This document shows positions 1 to 12,841 of a stretch of 64,000 nt of DNA, piece by piece. Both the position numbers and the translations under genes were made by a program. The stretch's first letter is position 1. Each line of letters begins with the position of its first letter. This stretch comes from Hedera helix (taxonomy: Eukaryota; Streptophyta; Magnoliopsida; Apiales; Araliaceae), in contig OX359265.1 in assembly GCA_947179155.2 (NCBI GenBank), positions 58,539,540 to 58,603,539 of the forward strand, in the 5' to 3' direction. The notes beneath the pieces were generated by a model. That model saw only the letters and a list, made by a program, of their open reading frames with translations, was not told the origin of the DNA and did not search any database.

Positions 1-1
1 A

Positions 2-864
2 AATATTGTGAAGAAACAGGCTCTCACATATGAAGAAATGGAAGCAGAACGAGAAGAGGTGATATATATATTGCTTCATTCTTCTCTTTCTCTAAAATTA
101 AAAGGAAACAAAAATTTCTGTGAAGCCTTAGTGTAGTACATCTGAGAAGGAACCCTATAGAGTTGTTTTCCCCCCTGATGTTTTAAGTTTCTTTTTCTAA
201 ACTCTCCTATGTAGCATGCTTTTGCCATCTTGGATAACATAATTGGTGATACTGCAATTGTTAGTATAGTAGAGCTATGAATAGCATGTTGAGAAAAACC
301 TGATAGGGATAGCGGTTGGAGTGTGTATTGGCCCTATCAGGTGACAGACACTTTGTATATGCAGTACTGTAGTTCTAGTATTGGCCATAGTTATCAAGTT
401 ACCGCTTAAGCACGCCTAGTTGTTCAGTCGCTGCTGGAAGTGCAAGTTGAGAGCTCGACTCGGGTGTTGTCGTTAAGTTGAACGACTTGAACAATTAGTC
501 ATCGCCTAATCGGTTCAAATCGACGATTTTCCTGACTTGGTATCTAGTCAGATGACTTGGGAATGAACCCAAATATTGATTTTCCAAACTCAATTTTAAA
601 TTCCATTTGCCTTAATATGTATTTGTATAACATGTATACCATTCGCCTGCTCAATAAATTCCATTTGCCTTAATATGTATTTGTATAAGATGTATACCAT
701 TCGCCTTACCCCTTAATATGTATTTATATATATAGTGAGTTTATTTTATTTTATTTAAGGTTGGTATATATAATTAATTTATAGTATACTAAGTATAGTA
801 TATTAATTGATAGTATAGTATTTTCAGCATATTAATTTATTTAATAGTTTTGATTGTGAAATTG

Positions 865-896
<32 letters not shown>

Positions 897-3472
897 ATGT
901 GAGTATTGTAAAGAATTTGTTGATTTACCTTGGACTAGTCAACTGTTCGCTTAAGCAGTCCGTTACCGACTTGGTTGGAGTTAACTACTTGAGGGCTATT
1001 GGTTGATCCCAAGCAGGATTGTAATTTAATTAGTGCATTCTGTCATTCCAATTATCTGTTGAGGCAGTGCATTAATTTATTGAAGTTCTTACCGCCACAT
1101 TATTTAGATTTATTTACCTGTTAATCTTTCCACATGTAATTAATATTTGATCATGTATTTCAAATTGTTTGGAGACCAAGTTTGATAATATTTTGCATAT
1201 TTTTCTTGCTTTAACATTTCATTCCTATATGGAGTAATTAATTTGCTACTTTATTTTCTGACAATACTTGTCCAAATTGTAACATTTTTATCAGGAAGAG
1301 GTACAAGCTGAAACAGAAAGCGACGATGAAGAGAAAGAGATCTATAATCCCTTGAAGTTGCCAATGGGTTGGGATGGGAAGCCTATACCTTACTGGTTAT
1401 ATAAGCTTCACGGTCTTGGTCAGGTAGTTTTCAATTGAAGGTGTCTCGCTAAATCATTTTTTATCGAGTACTCCCTCCATTTGAAATATAGGTTCAAGTT
1501 TGACTTTTCAAGGTCAAATTGAGGTATTTTTAAATTCAAAATTTATGCGGTTCATTTACCTTTTGAAAAAATAAGTCTTCTAATTAGTAGTACTATGTTA
1601 ATAGTTTACAAATTTTGTAAACGTATTGTCTAAAACTAAATTAATTCATACCAATTCTAATTTGAAAATATTTCGTATTGACTTCAAAAGTAGATATTGA
1701 TCATATATTTTGATATAGAGGGAGTATTAATCTATTTCTAAAATTCTACCTATTATTGTCCAAATAACTTGCCTTTCCATTCCAGTTCTCACATTAGTTC
1801 ATACATAAATTTATTTTGGGATAGTATGTAGAATTGTATAGTCATATTTATTTTGCAAGACCATAGTATATTGTTTTTGTATGGTTCTCAACAGCTTTAT
1901 GAATGCTTTTCAGGAATTCAAATGTGAGATATGTGGGAACCACAGTTACTGGGGTCGTAGAGCTTATGAGCGTCATTTCAAGGAATGGCGGCATCAGCAT
2001 GGGATGCGTTGTCTTGGTATTCCAAATACCAAGAACTTCAATGAAATCACATCTATTGTGGTGCGGTTCTTACCTTAACTGTGTAAAAAGGATTTTTCAG
2101 TGGTGGAATTCTGTGAACTGATATCCTCAGCTCAAATTAACTTCCTAAGTTTTCTAGCTGTATTTTAATGTTCCGTATGGGGGTGTTTTGCTAAATCCAT
2201 ATCCTATTATGAAGGTTTCATTCACCTTTTCATGCATATGATGTGAAATTGTCACCTCAAATAGATTGTGTCATACCTTTATATGTTCTGTTTTCGTTTG
2301 TACTGGTAGGCTAAGGACACAAATACAGTATACATAAGGAGTCTAAGTTTCAGAAGGATAACTAATGTCATAAGACTTGTCCTTTTGATTTGATTTGATT
2401 TCATGAACCTGAATTAGAGTTAATCATATATCCTAGGAGTACAGATGTATGTATACTGTCTTTCAGTCAGCTCTATGTGAATGGCCAACCCACTCAATCT
2501 ATAAGTTCTAATTGAGAAACAATACCTGTAAATAGTTGTTGAGAGGCAGTGTTCTGCCATCAATCTACATGATGTCACAAGATGCACTAATAAGGGCTTC
2601 GGGAACTCCCTTTGCTCATTTGTCTGCATTGGGAGGTGGAGTGTATGCTTTTCTTCCATCTTTTCTTATTCTCTTTCCCAAATTTCAGTTAGATGGTTTG
2701 ACTTGAAATACAACGTACATCAAAATGTGCCATTACTTTAAAGTAATTATAATTTATGCCCATTTAATTATTTTGATGTCAAATATTCTCGTTAGACATA
2801 TCCCAAGTGTTTCTTGTATATCCCATTCTATATTCTCTCTGTCACACGCATTTATGGAAATCAAGTAAAGTGCTTTATGATGTGTTTGATAGTTATATGT
2901 ACATTCTGTGGTAATCCCATGGTTTGAGACTTCTGACCCAATCAGGATGCTGATTGGATGTGTAAACAATTTTTCTCTTTTATAGAAATTGTTATTTCCA
3001 CATTCTCTCTCACACTATTGTGGGACCCACTTACTATTATGCTTCAAGGACCTTGTGGAAATACCACTTTTACTTGTCGAAATATTAATTCACTTTTATT
3101 TATTGTTATATTTATAGCTTTAAACCTTATTTATTCTTATTTTGATATGCGGGACCCACTTACTATTATGCTTCAAGGACCTTGTGGAAATACCACTTTT
3201 ACTTGTCGAAATATTAATTCACTTTTATTTATTGTTATATTTATAGCTTTAAACCTTATTTATTCTTATTTTGATATTTTTAAAATAATTTTAATCTGGA
3301 AATTTCACATTGTTTTATTGTTCAGGAAGCGAAACAATTGTGGGACAGAATACAAGAACGGCAAGGAGTGAACAAGTGGCGCCCTGACCTTGAAGAAGAA
3401 TATGAAGACCGAGAGGGCAACATTTATAACAAGAAAACATATACTGATCTGCAGCGCCAGGGGTTAATTTAG
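2..3472 (+). CDS. SF3A3: Splicing factor 3A subunit 3 (SF3a60), 3' part
   Basis: Subunit of the SF3a complex of the U2 snRNP, which helps recognise the branch site in the nucleus (known for the family; ATROPOS in Arabidopsis). The 5' part lies before the window. Exons seen: 2-58, 1295-1423, 1914-2060 and 3326-3472 (stop TAG). Together they give the conserved C-terminus: an acidic stretch, [20 protein letters not shown], then the matrin-type C2H2 zinc finger ([26 protein letters not shown]), [13 protein letters not shown], and an ending in [13 protein letters not shown]. Exon 3 may end at 2057 or 2060: both are followed by GT, and the choice decides whether a Val is inserted where relatives usually have Glu. 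Intron 2 carries a Stowaway MITE and intron 3 a perfect 127-bp duplication. It converges with the minus-strand gene starting at 12488. Identification is certain; exon 3's end is not. Confidence 0.95.
599..706. repeat. Direct repeat, 50 bp x2, in SF3A3 intron 1
   Basis: Two nearly identical copies at 599-648 and 657-706 (period 58) share the core CCATTTGCCTTAATATGT; a third partial copy of the core follows at about 712-727. They lie in the long first visible intron, which also has a (TA)n run at about 867-896. No function is suggested. Confidence 0.8.
1471..1724. mobile_element. Stowaway-type MITE in SF3A3 intron 2
   Basis: 254-bp element flanked by TA target duplications (1469-1470 and 1725-1726). 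It starts CTCCCTCC and ends GAGGGAG, and the two ends pair as terminal inverted repeats for about 45 bp with mismatches. TA target and CTCCCTC termini are the hallmarks of plant Stowaway (Tc1/mariner-derived) MITEs. Non-coding; it lies wholly inside an intron. Confidence 0.85.
3022..3277. repeat. Perfect 127-bp tandem duplication in SF3A3 intron 3
   Basis: Copy 1 is 3022-3148 and copy 2 is 3151-3277, identical base for base and separated by 2 bp (period 129). The unit begins GGGACCCACTTACTATTATG. It lies shortly upstream of the last exon (3326). An open frame runs across it, but this is only the duplicated intron read in one frame. Confidence 0.95.
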
Positions 3473-5257
3473 ATAAAAAAACAGTTTGCTCCATTCAGAT
3501 CAGTTACGCGTTCAAAGTAAGGTTTCAGCAGAATTATTCATGTGTTTTATTTTACTGCAAAACAAAGTTGGCTTATTCTTTTATTTATCAAAAAAAAAGA
3601 AAAAAAGAATTAAATATGTTTACATCGACAAGTGGATATGCTCACTGGAATTTATTGTTGTCTCTGTAACCTTTGAAGATGAAATCTAGTACTTATAATA
3701 ATTGTACGAAAGAGGTCACTCCAATCTAATGATTTACTGAGTTAAAAGTCTAGCAGCGACTTTTGTTTGTTTCTTTCTTTCCTGCTGTGTTCTCATGGCA
3801 TATCAGTTTGATGTGCAGATCAAATCTTCCAGCATTCTCAGTGTATCTTGCTACCTGAATTTTGAAGTGACCTTGTGCTTTGTGTTTGCTCCAGCTTGCT
3901 TTAAAAATTAAGCCAAGGAAACTAAAACTCTTGTTTCAAGAGAATTTGAAGATTATTAGGCTGTTCTTATGGCATCTCTTTTTGGGACTTGCAAGTGCTT
4001 GCACTGAAGACAAGGGAAGCAAAGTTAACAGAGAGAGGCTGTTTGTATTTCTAGACAACTCAATTCATTGGTGATCATTTGGCACCAATTTCCCTCCTGA
4101 TGGTTTATTGTAAGAACCGTAATATTATCACAAATAATATGTCCTGGTCTTTTTTGAAGCATTTTTAGCTTTATGAATAGTAGTACGCGTGGACCCGGAG
4201 AAGATGATCTATAGTTTGTTTGAGTGGTTACATTATGCTTTGTTAATATGTTTAGCTTTGATCGCATGGGCATGATAAATAACAGTTACATCTTTTGCTT
4301 TATTATTTTTTCTAAATTTTATTTTAGACTTTGCATACTGGTGCTATGTTCTGTGGACATGGAATGTGGCCATATCTTTTAGAACATGGAGATAATTTCA
4401 TGGGGACATTGTTTACTGCACAATATTTTGGTCGCTTTTTAAAGTTTAGAATTACATGTGGTTAATGGGCAAACATTTTACCTGGGTGTCAAATTTTGCT
4501 TATATTTCCAATTATTTGTTACCATTATCGTTTTCTACACTGATTATGCAGTCTTACCAATCTATTCTTTCTTCCCAAGAATGGATTGGTAAAAAGCATA
4601 TAATTACGCGTGTTTAGCATGGTATTGCGTGACATTCTTATTTCTTATTGTGGTACGTCTGGCTTAGTTATTCCTGGGTTCGCAGTAGTACTCGTGTATA
4701 TAATATATGTTTCACTGGGTATTCACAGAAACGCCTCCTTGACATTAACAAGGAGATTGCAACAAGAGTCCAGATCATACAGGAACTTCAAAGTTGCATA
4801 AAAAGGACTATTAAACAAACACACATTCTACCACCTGTGCATATCAAGCCCTTCTTGGTACAAGTTATAACTATACGATTGTAGATAAAGCCTTCCTAAC
4901 TAGACTATTACATTCCACTTAGCAAAACTAATACATGAGAAACCATGGCACAGAGATCCTTCTTTTCATGGTGTTTTTGGTTTTGTGTTTGTGAGCCTCC
5001 AGTTGACCCACCAAATTGTGTACAAAGCTACAAGCCGCTGCATTTGACTTAGCTTTACTTTGGCACCTCAAACAATGGACATACGTTCAAATTAACCAAA
5101 ATTGCAACACTTTTGGTTCTGCCTTCTAAACAGCCCACAAAAGATGGATTGAATGATTTAACTGTTGGCTGTGCTGGAAAAACTGTCATGGGGTAAAAAA
5201 TGGAATTCCAATTGCATCAGTTCTTTATGACTTCCTTATACAGAATTTTTGACTTTG
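3473..5257. other. Convergent intergenic region, SF3A3 / PAP14 3' ends
   Basis: Contains the 3' UTR of SF3A3 (plus strand) and of the PAP14-like gene (minus strand). I see no protein-like open frame, RNA gene or bounded transposon. The short open frames here (for example 3880-4074) resemble nothing known. Confidence 0.6.
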
Positions 5258-8200
5258 TTATATACAATTTTTGCTTATACAAGACCTCGTCAAGAAGAGT
5301 GCTGATCCATTCACACCACGAAGGACCAGCAGCCTCGAGTCTACATATGTTCCACAAACAATTTTAGACAGATCAAACATTTCAGGTGGGACTTGTGTCC
5401 GGACTTCTTGAACTACATCTTGTGCCGCCTTGACATTTTTACTTAATGGCCCATTGAGAGAGATGCTCACCTCAACGTCACTTGAGATGAGTTTAGCGAC
5501 TGGAAGGCTCGAGGGAAATTCTTTAAAAGGAAGTACTTTCCTCCATTTTTTGCCCGAGACTTTTCTTATGACATAATCTTGAGCATTTGGCATGGCAAAA
5601 GGTAGCTTTCTTGCGCCCTTTTCTTCTTTAAGATATAGCCTTTTCCCAGCCATCAATCTGAAGAGAGAATTCACTTGTAATTCCCCAGTTACTCCAGTCT
5701 TGTCATGAGGCCATTCTTTGCCAATTAAAACCGTGAAACCAATGTCAGAGTTGAAGGAAAGGGTCGTGTTCAACTTTGATACTCTATGTATGGTTAGATG
5801 CACATCACCAATTAGAACTCGAGCAGGAGGCTGGCGAAGGGTCAATCCTATATGCCTCCCAGTACAGTACAAGAGGCGCCATTTTCCAGGCAGCAACTCC
5901 AGCCAATTCTGCAAAGATCAAAACAACTGGGATTACCAAAATAAGCCAATTCAGTATTTCCCAGTAGCCTGCCACAGGCACGACGTATACAACAAGAACA
6001 TCGTGCATGACGGGGCGGGTTTCAGAATAGAGTGCATTCACGTCAAATAATGGTTCTTTTTCAAGTATCTTCATATGCACTTTTACAGTGACAGTGAAGA
6101 CGGTTAACTTTCTTTTTTTCAACCTCATTGCTTCATGTTTTGATACATTCCTTTCTTCTATGTAGTTCTCTCTCCATATATAATACGTTGGCCTTAAAAT
6201 TCACGCAAACAAACATTATATATCCACATGTAAAATAGAAAGAAAGCCATTCCATTTTAAAAGGCCCTGAGTTCCTCGGTTAATTGCAATCTTGAGACTT
6301 AGGTTAAATTAGCAAGTGCTTTACGAATTGATTTAGTAGCACTTAGCACAACCAAGTACGGTAAATGGCATCTAAGTGAATCCCACATGGCTTGAAGCAC
6401 AGCGAATGCTCAAAGTCTAAGATTCTGCTAAGCTGTTTGCCCCCTTTTAGGTGGTTTACAAATGCAAAGTAGGTTAAGAATAACAAAAAAGATAACATAT
6501 AACACTTTAAATAGTACTGATTTACCAACTAGTTGAGATATTAGAGCTTCCTAAGTCATAGCCACACCACAAGAACTACTGACAATGAAACAATCGTAAC
6601 ATTATGTTGCCAACAATATGGAACACCATTTGTTCTCAAGGGATTGAGGTACAATTTCCTCAGAAAAAATCTAAAGAACTATAAGTGAGATAAAATGTTC
6701 AAGGTTTGTGATAAAGCAAAGTGATAACCATTTCATGTAATTATCATTCATGGACGTGAAAGAAATAACAGAGTTTTTTTATGCGGATAAAAAGATACAC
6801 TTCTTCACCTTTGGCTTTGAATGACGATTCAGTATCTCCATTAATTCAATGAAGTGTGCAATCCTAATCCGCTAAAACACAAAAACATAATAGATCAGCA
6901 ATACTTCTAGGTTGCTTATAATGCTAAATATAAAGTTACTTGCAGATGCATAACAACCAGAACTTCATAGATATACAGGAAACCAAACAAATCAGCACGG
7001 CAGTAATGACAAATGATGTTAATGACAATGAATATATTAAGGTAGACATATATATTGGAGAAACTCGGTAAAAAGACAAATACATTTTTGTTTAATTGGC
7101 GCAATCTCTTATTCGTTCTGGAAGACATACCATCACAAATGAAAGTAATATAATGCTCAAAGGGAACGTCTAGTTATTTCTGAGTGTGGAGTTGTCTTAC
7201 CAAGTTGATGAATAAAGGTTAGTATGTATCAGCTTAACAAAAGGCTCACCAGTGCAACACACAATGATAAAAGGTTTAAAAATACTTCTGATTGTCTTTT
7301 ATGACAAAGAGGTAGCTTAGCTAAAAAGGAAGATAAGAATCTATTTACCTGCTGCTGACCATAAATGTATTCCTCCGTAATTCGAACTGCAGTAGAACCA
7401 AGACTCCATCTGATGATGTCCATGGTTGGGTCCACACGCCATCGTGGACCACACAGAAATGGGTGTCTGAGAGCATCTAAGCACCTGAAGTATCCACAAG
7501 GACTCAGTGTTGTTGTCACACATGCAATCTTGACAAAGAATTGTTTATGAAGTCTATACACTGTATAAAACCACCAAATAGGATAAAAATTCATTTAAAC
7601 ATTGCCTTTTGTAAAGCATCTAGAAATGTCTGCTAAAAAGGCCCCTTGCATTCTAATTAGACATAACAACTGAATGCCACTTCAAAAGTATATTTTTTTC
7701 TCAACTTTCCAAATTGTACCGACAGCTTGGACCAAAGTTAAACTGAGAAAGAAAACCAAATATTCTGCAACATAAAAATAGAATACTATTAACCTAGTTC
7801 CTATAAGAAGGATATTCTAATTTTCCTATACCCTTTCAACATAAAGGACACTAATATGGTATCCAAATAGCAAAAAGAAACATTAGCTGCAACATAGCAG
7901 ATCTCTCCTTTTCAATTAGAGAAAGGATTCTTTGGAGCTCATTTATTCACATACTGTAAACTAGAATGATATGGTTTCTAACATGCACCCACTTTGATAC
8001 AATGTGAGAAGCATATGCATCAATGGTAGATGAGCTCACACATGAGGATGTAGAACATATGAGCAGCGGGATCATATGTAAACATATGCACCAACATTAG
8101 AAGAGCTCATGTTTATACTGGGAAGCTAATAGAGTATTTGATTCTTAGTAAATAAAGGACATACACTGTACAATTATAAGATTTGACTCGGTCAATTTCC

Positions 8201-11200
8201 TAATCATTTTAGTAGGGTCATTAGTGACAACATCATAGGCTTTTCTTCCCTGAGATGTATTCCTCTTTTCGTTTAGTACATTTAAGTTCTCACTCAAAGA
8301 AAAGACTGATGTAGTGGAAGCATTGAAGACTAATACGTTTTCTGTATTCTATACCCAATGATAAGGCAATATCCATTTATTGCCATTATAAGAATACTAC
8401 CTTGTTTTTAAGGGGCCACCTGCAAAGAGACATTAAATAGCAGCTCCTTTTACTTTTTTGGGAGTTGGGTATTATTTTCCAACATCCATATCCATGTCAT
8501 TTTTCTTTGTTTTTACAAGAATTGTGTTGGATGCATATATCGTACTTGTAATGCCCATACCCATCAGCATTTCATAGCATTTTAGTATGGATTATTCATT
8601 CATTTTGATGTTTCCACGTGACAGTTATATCTGTTAATTTGACATAATTTAACATGTAAGCCAAACATCTACACAGGCTACCTGGAAACTCGAGCGTACT
8701 CGGCTATTATCAATACAACAAAAATATAGAGGAAATCTCTGAACATATTGTTACATAGCAATTTTTTCACAATATGACAATGCCATACCTAATTCTCTCA
8801 GAAGGTTTGCTTGCAAGTAGTAAGGATAGAAGGTTCCATCCAGCACCCCAACTCCTATCAAGCATCTGCAGTGAGGATAAGATTCCAACACGTCATTCAC
8901 AAAGGAATAAAATGAGCAAAAAAAGTGCGGTGATTTGTTCAGAACAAGTAGTTACTAACTTGTAGTCCAGCATTTCCAGATGTGGATCTCCTATTGAGAG
9001 TTTGCAGTAAGAATTCACGCAAACAGGAAGGATCATTTCCCTGCACTTACAAATTGGAAGAGAAGAAACACATTAATTGAAACTATTCACCAGAATTCAA
9101 TCAATGGATATAAAAGAGCCTTAATTTGACTTCATGTAACACCCGAGTGTAACAAAAAATTAAACAAGTGTAGAATCCATGATGTTTTCTGCCTCTCTTT
9201 TCTTTAGGCATGTGCTTGTGGTTGGAAAGATTATAAAGACAAGAGATGCAGTTTTGGCACGGTGTCTAAAGTTGTAGTTTCAATATTTACAAATCATATC
9301 AAAATTAGGTCAAGTCAAAAACAAAATGAATAGACTCGTTGTTTTAGCTAAAATTGTCTTATTAATCGAGAGGTGCTGACTTGATGATGGCCCATATATA
9401 CTACCTCCATTCAAGTAAAAGAATCCTGCTTTTTTTGTTGTCCTTACAAATATTAAGGTTTATTAAGGTTTGCATAGGAGACTTGAGACATAAATTTTTA
9501 AATAATAACTTTGGTCTTTAAACTTCAATATTAAAAGAAAAATATCGAAAAAAATATGTCAAAATACAACCTATGCAAACCTTACTATTTGTAAAAAGTA
9601 AAAATAAAAAAAGGAGGAGAAGAAGAGAGAAAACAAAACTAAGAAGAAGGCAACACAAAAGTAGAGCTCTCTTTTCCAGACACAATATCATTTAATGTAA
9701 ATGCTGCATTAGGAGTGACCTCTAAGGGACATTTTAAAGGAAAATGGCCATTATGCTTCCTTGACAAAACAACAATTTAGTTTAGAAAAAGTTCAAATTT
9801 CGAGTTGGGTCCAATTTAGCCAACACTTGGCAGAACACCACCACCAAACATCACTAAATGCACATTACGCTTCAAGTTCTATTATTTCATTTATGAGTTA
9901 AAATTAGTTCTCTTCATCTATCACATGTAGAATTATTTTCTTTTTTCTGTTCACATCTTTTGTCCAAACTGAAATTTATCTATACTTCATGGACCTGGCA
10001 TCCATGCTATGCCCTCTCCCATAAATAAGAAGGTAGGCCATACCATTAAGAAATTTTCACCAAAATGGAAAATCAAACAGTTTATACCTGTGTGAGGAAT
10101 GCTTTGAACTTTGAGAATATCAATGGTTCCATAAGCTCCCGCAACACCATTTTGGTCATGATGAATCCAACACATCTTTGGAAACATAAGCATAGTTCAT
10201 GAATCACTTCCTAAGAGATAAATTTAGAGGATATGTAAGTCTCAATTTCTGGCCTGTACAATACCTCATGTCAAATGCAATCATCATTTGCCGCCTGTGA
10301 GTATCATTATCCAGTGTGCTATTATTTAAATTCTCGTCAGAAAAGTCAGCAGCGTTTCCCAATATCCCCACCTAGTAAGCACAATTTAGAAAATAAATGC
10401 ATAAGAATCTACTACAATCAAACTCAAAAGTACGCTAACTAGCATGCGTCAAAATCACCGACACCTCATCATTATTACCGGTAACTAAGACTATCTTATC
10501 ACTCAAACTAATTAAAAAAACTCAGAATCTTTAGGAACCTCTTTCCAGCTACCATCATTAAGTGTTCCATAAGCCAGTGTAGACCAACTCAACTCATTTT
10601 TTATGAATCTTCACCGGCTAATATAGTAAACGAGATAAGACAAATGAATCTCCAAGCCAACTTTATCAGTTAAAGAAGCATCTCAATACCTGAAATCCAA
10701 TTACATTAACCATTGCTAATTTTCTAGATAAAGATTGAACAAACATGTGGGAGAATTGGGAGGGAAAAAAAGTCTCATATAAATACTATATAAATTATAT
10801 CAGAAATATAATACTTAAAAACGCTTAGACATGTCTTAAAAGATGTATCTCACACATCATTAAAAGAAGAAACTAAAATGGGAAAGAGAGTATTTTATAC
10901 CCTGATACCATCATAAGCTCCGATTTTGTACATTTAATTGCCTAGTGTCTACTACAGGTATTAAGTAACAATAGACTAGCAGCTCCAAGTCCTACAATCA
11001 TGCAATCAGGCCCACTGAAGCAGTGAGGGAAGTTATTCAGGATAGACAGAAAAGTTAATGTTGAGTTGGATTCTTAGGGAAATAATAAAGGAGTGGTATA
11101 GTACTTACTTTAATATGCCGATCAAGAGGACTTATATGTAAATTTTCTAGCCTCAATTCCGTATGAGCAAGTCCATGGCTATGTAAGTAATTCACCTGGG

Positions 11201-12488
11201 GTAGATAAACAAGAGAAACACTATATGTCCATTTAATTCTAAACAGAAAATAGTATGCCTCATAAAAAAATTGTATACACACTCGTATGAGTGTGTGTGT
11301 GTGTGTGTGTATTATAAAGCATGTCTAACATACTCCAATTAAAAGATCTCTCATCAGGACCCGAATAATACGCAACTGTCGAGAAACGGCAGGTCCCCCC
11401 ACTGTATCATCTCCCACCCTCCTCACAGATTCCTCATCGAGAGCAAGAGTAGCTTCTAAAGTTGGAAGCCAATCAGATCGCTGGAGCCAATGTCTTAATG
11501 AAAAACTACCATGATACTGCAAAGAAAGATAATGATATGCATCAGTCTCAATCCAGATGGCCTTTTTCCAAAGGCTAATACTAAACAACAGCTGCTACAG
11601 TCACATTTTTACAACAAAAAGTAACAACTGAGACCATAAATTTATCTTCTAGACCTACTCCATGAACAAGGGTAAATGAGCCATCATCACCAGTTGTTGA
11701 TGAACACACATAGCCATGAACTTGCATAGAATAAGAATGATACATGAGTTTTCGACGAGCTAGTTTCTTCAAAACCTATGATATATGTACAAAATCAGCA
11801 AACGTTGTAGGTCTAATTTTTTTGCATTATTAAGCATGAAAAGCATGATATCCAATCCATAAGCTCCAAGAACCTGTATAGCCCGTTTTCCTCTACGTTG
11901 AGCTTGAGCACTAGTAAGTCGTCGAAGGACGACTTTTGTATTATATAAAGGGCTGCATTTATAAACAAAATGCAAAAAAATTATATCCTTTGTGAAACTT
12001 CATAACCAAACTCAAGCATATCAGAAACTACCTAAGGGAATCCTTCACTATCGCTTCAAAAACTTCCTCATCACCCTGCAACATAAGACAACGTTAAAAT
12101 ATGACTACATTTAGAAAAATGGATGTTTAAAACATTTTAAGGAAATTCACAAATACATTCAAGTTTTCTGTACCCTCCCACCGAGGCCACTGCTGACCCG
12201 ATCACATATCTTAAAATCAGAAATTTTGAACTTCATAACATGGCCGAATTCTTCCTCCACGCAGTCTGAGGCAGTCAGATTATTATTCTCTTCTGACTCC
12301 AAGGGGGATAAAGTTTCTCTCGACAATGAACACCTAAAGTTGGAGCTCTGTATCTGAGTTGAATTAGCATATTTCCCAATCAGAGATAAACAAGTTGGTC
12401 TACTCAGTCTTATCGACGGATTAAGGTTGAAGCCTGGTGCTTCAACACTTGCCAGTCTTGGGGTTGAAATTATCCCAATAAACGTCAT
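5258..12488 (-). CDS. PAP14: Plastid-lipid-associated protein 14-like: pseudokinase fused to fibrillin (PAP) domain
   Basis: Complete 675-residue protein from 13 exons (minus strand, 5' to 3'): 12488-12174, 12075-12032, 11952-11874, 11775-11659, 11516-11334, 11195-11109, 10371-10265, 10175-10088, 9040-8960, 8865-8789, 7484-7349, 6871-6809, 5908-5258. Frames join without a break; length matches Arabidopsis ORG1/PAP14 (about 670). Residues 1-~85 are Ser/Thr-rich, as in a chloroplast transit peptide. Residues ~90-430 have a protein-kinase fold, but catalytic signatures are altered: HRD reads HTE (257-259), DFG reads LGN (279-281), and the VAIK region reads VVLRR. The subdomain XI motif ALRHPFL is kept. 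Residues ~460-675 are a PAP/fibrillin domain (LPGKWRLLYCTGRHIGL), known from plastoglobule and thylakoid proteins. Known: fibrillins bind plastid lipids. Inferred: the kinase part is a scaffold. The start is the first ATG after a probable 5'-UTR intron. Confidence 0.92.
9401..9617. mobile_element. Degraded Stowaway-like foldback in PAP14 intron 8
   Basis: Begins CTACCTCC after TA and ends near AAAGGAGGA. Inner arms pair well: TTACAAATATTAAGGTTT on the left against its complement at about 9572-9595. The termini are eroded, so limits are approximate. Confidence 0.45.
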
Positions 12489-12841
12489 TGCATTTAGAAA
12501 TCTACAGATTTAGCAAAATTAAAACAGTTTCACCAAGTTAATACTAGTAGCCAATAGGTAATGATTAATTCTACTAGATGAACATGGCATCTAATAAACT
12601 AAAAAAACATATAATTAGACAAAACCTTCAGTAAACGTATAAACAACGACCCCTTGTTTGTAATAATACAGGCGGAGAAAGTAGCGGAAAAACTAGGTCA
12701 GAATTATGGAAAATTTGTGCACTAACAAGTTTGATTTGTTGTTCTTATGGTTTAGTTAATATTTCTCAAACAGTCAAACAGAGACGAAGAATAAAAAAAC
12801 AATTAAAAAAAGAGAGAGATAAAGAGAAGGAAAGCAACTTA
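12489..12841 (-). other. 5' UTR intron of the PAP14-like gene
   Basis: On the minus strand a strong donor (G|GTAAGTTG) begins at 12841 and an acceptor (CTGTAG) ends at 12502, leaving a 13-nt leader before the ATG at 12488. The transcribed leader exon would lie just above 12842, in a GA/CT-rich stretch (about 12780-12960) typical of plant core promoters. Inferred from splice signals only. Confidence 0.6.

Noticed and set aside
400..1050. Possible transposon with GCTTAAGC-containing arms in SF3A3 intron 1
   Set aside because: Arms are short and partly palindromic, with no target duplication found.
2958..3371. 137-codon open frame with a duplicated peptide
   Set aside because: It is the SF3A3 intron 3 tandem duplication read in one frame and runs into the true last exon out of frame.
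5805..6128. 107-codon minus-strand frame with a hydrophobic stretch
   Set aside because: Different frame from the PAP exon and not needed: exon 12 (6871-6809) joins exon 13 (5908) in phase 0 and gives a continuous protein of expected length.
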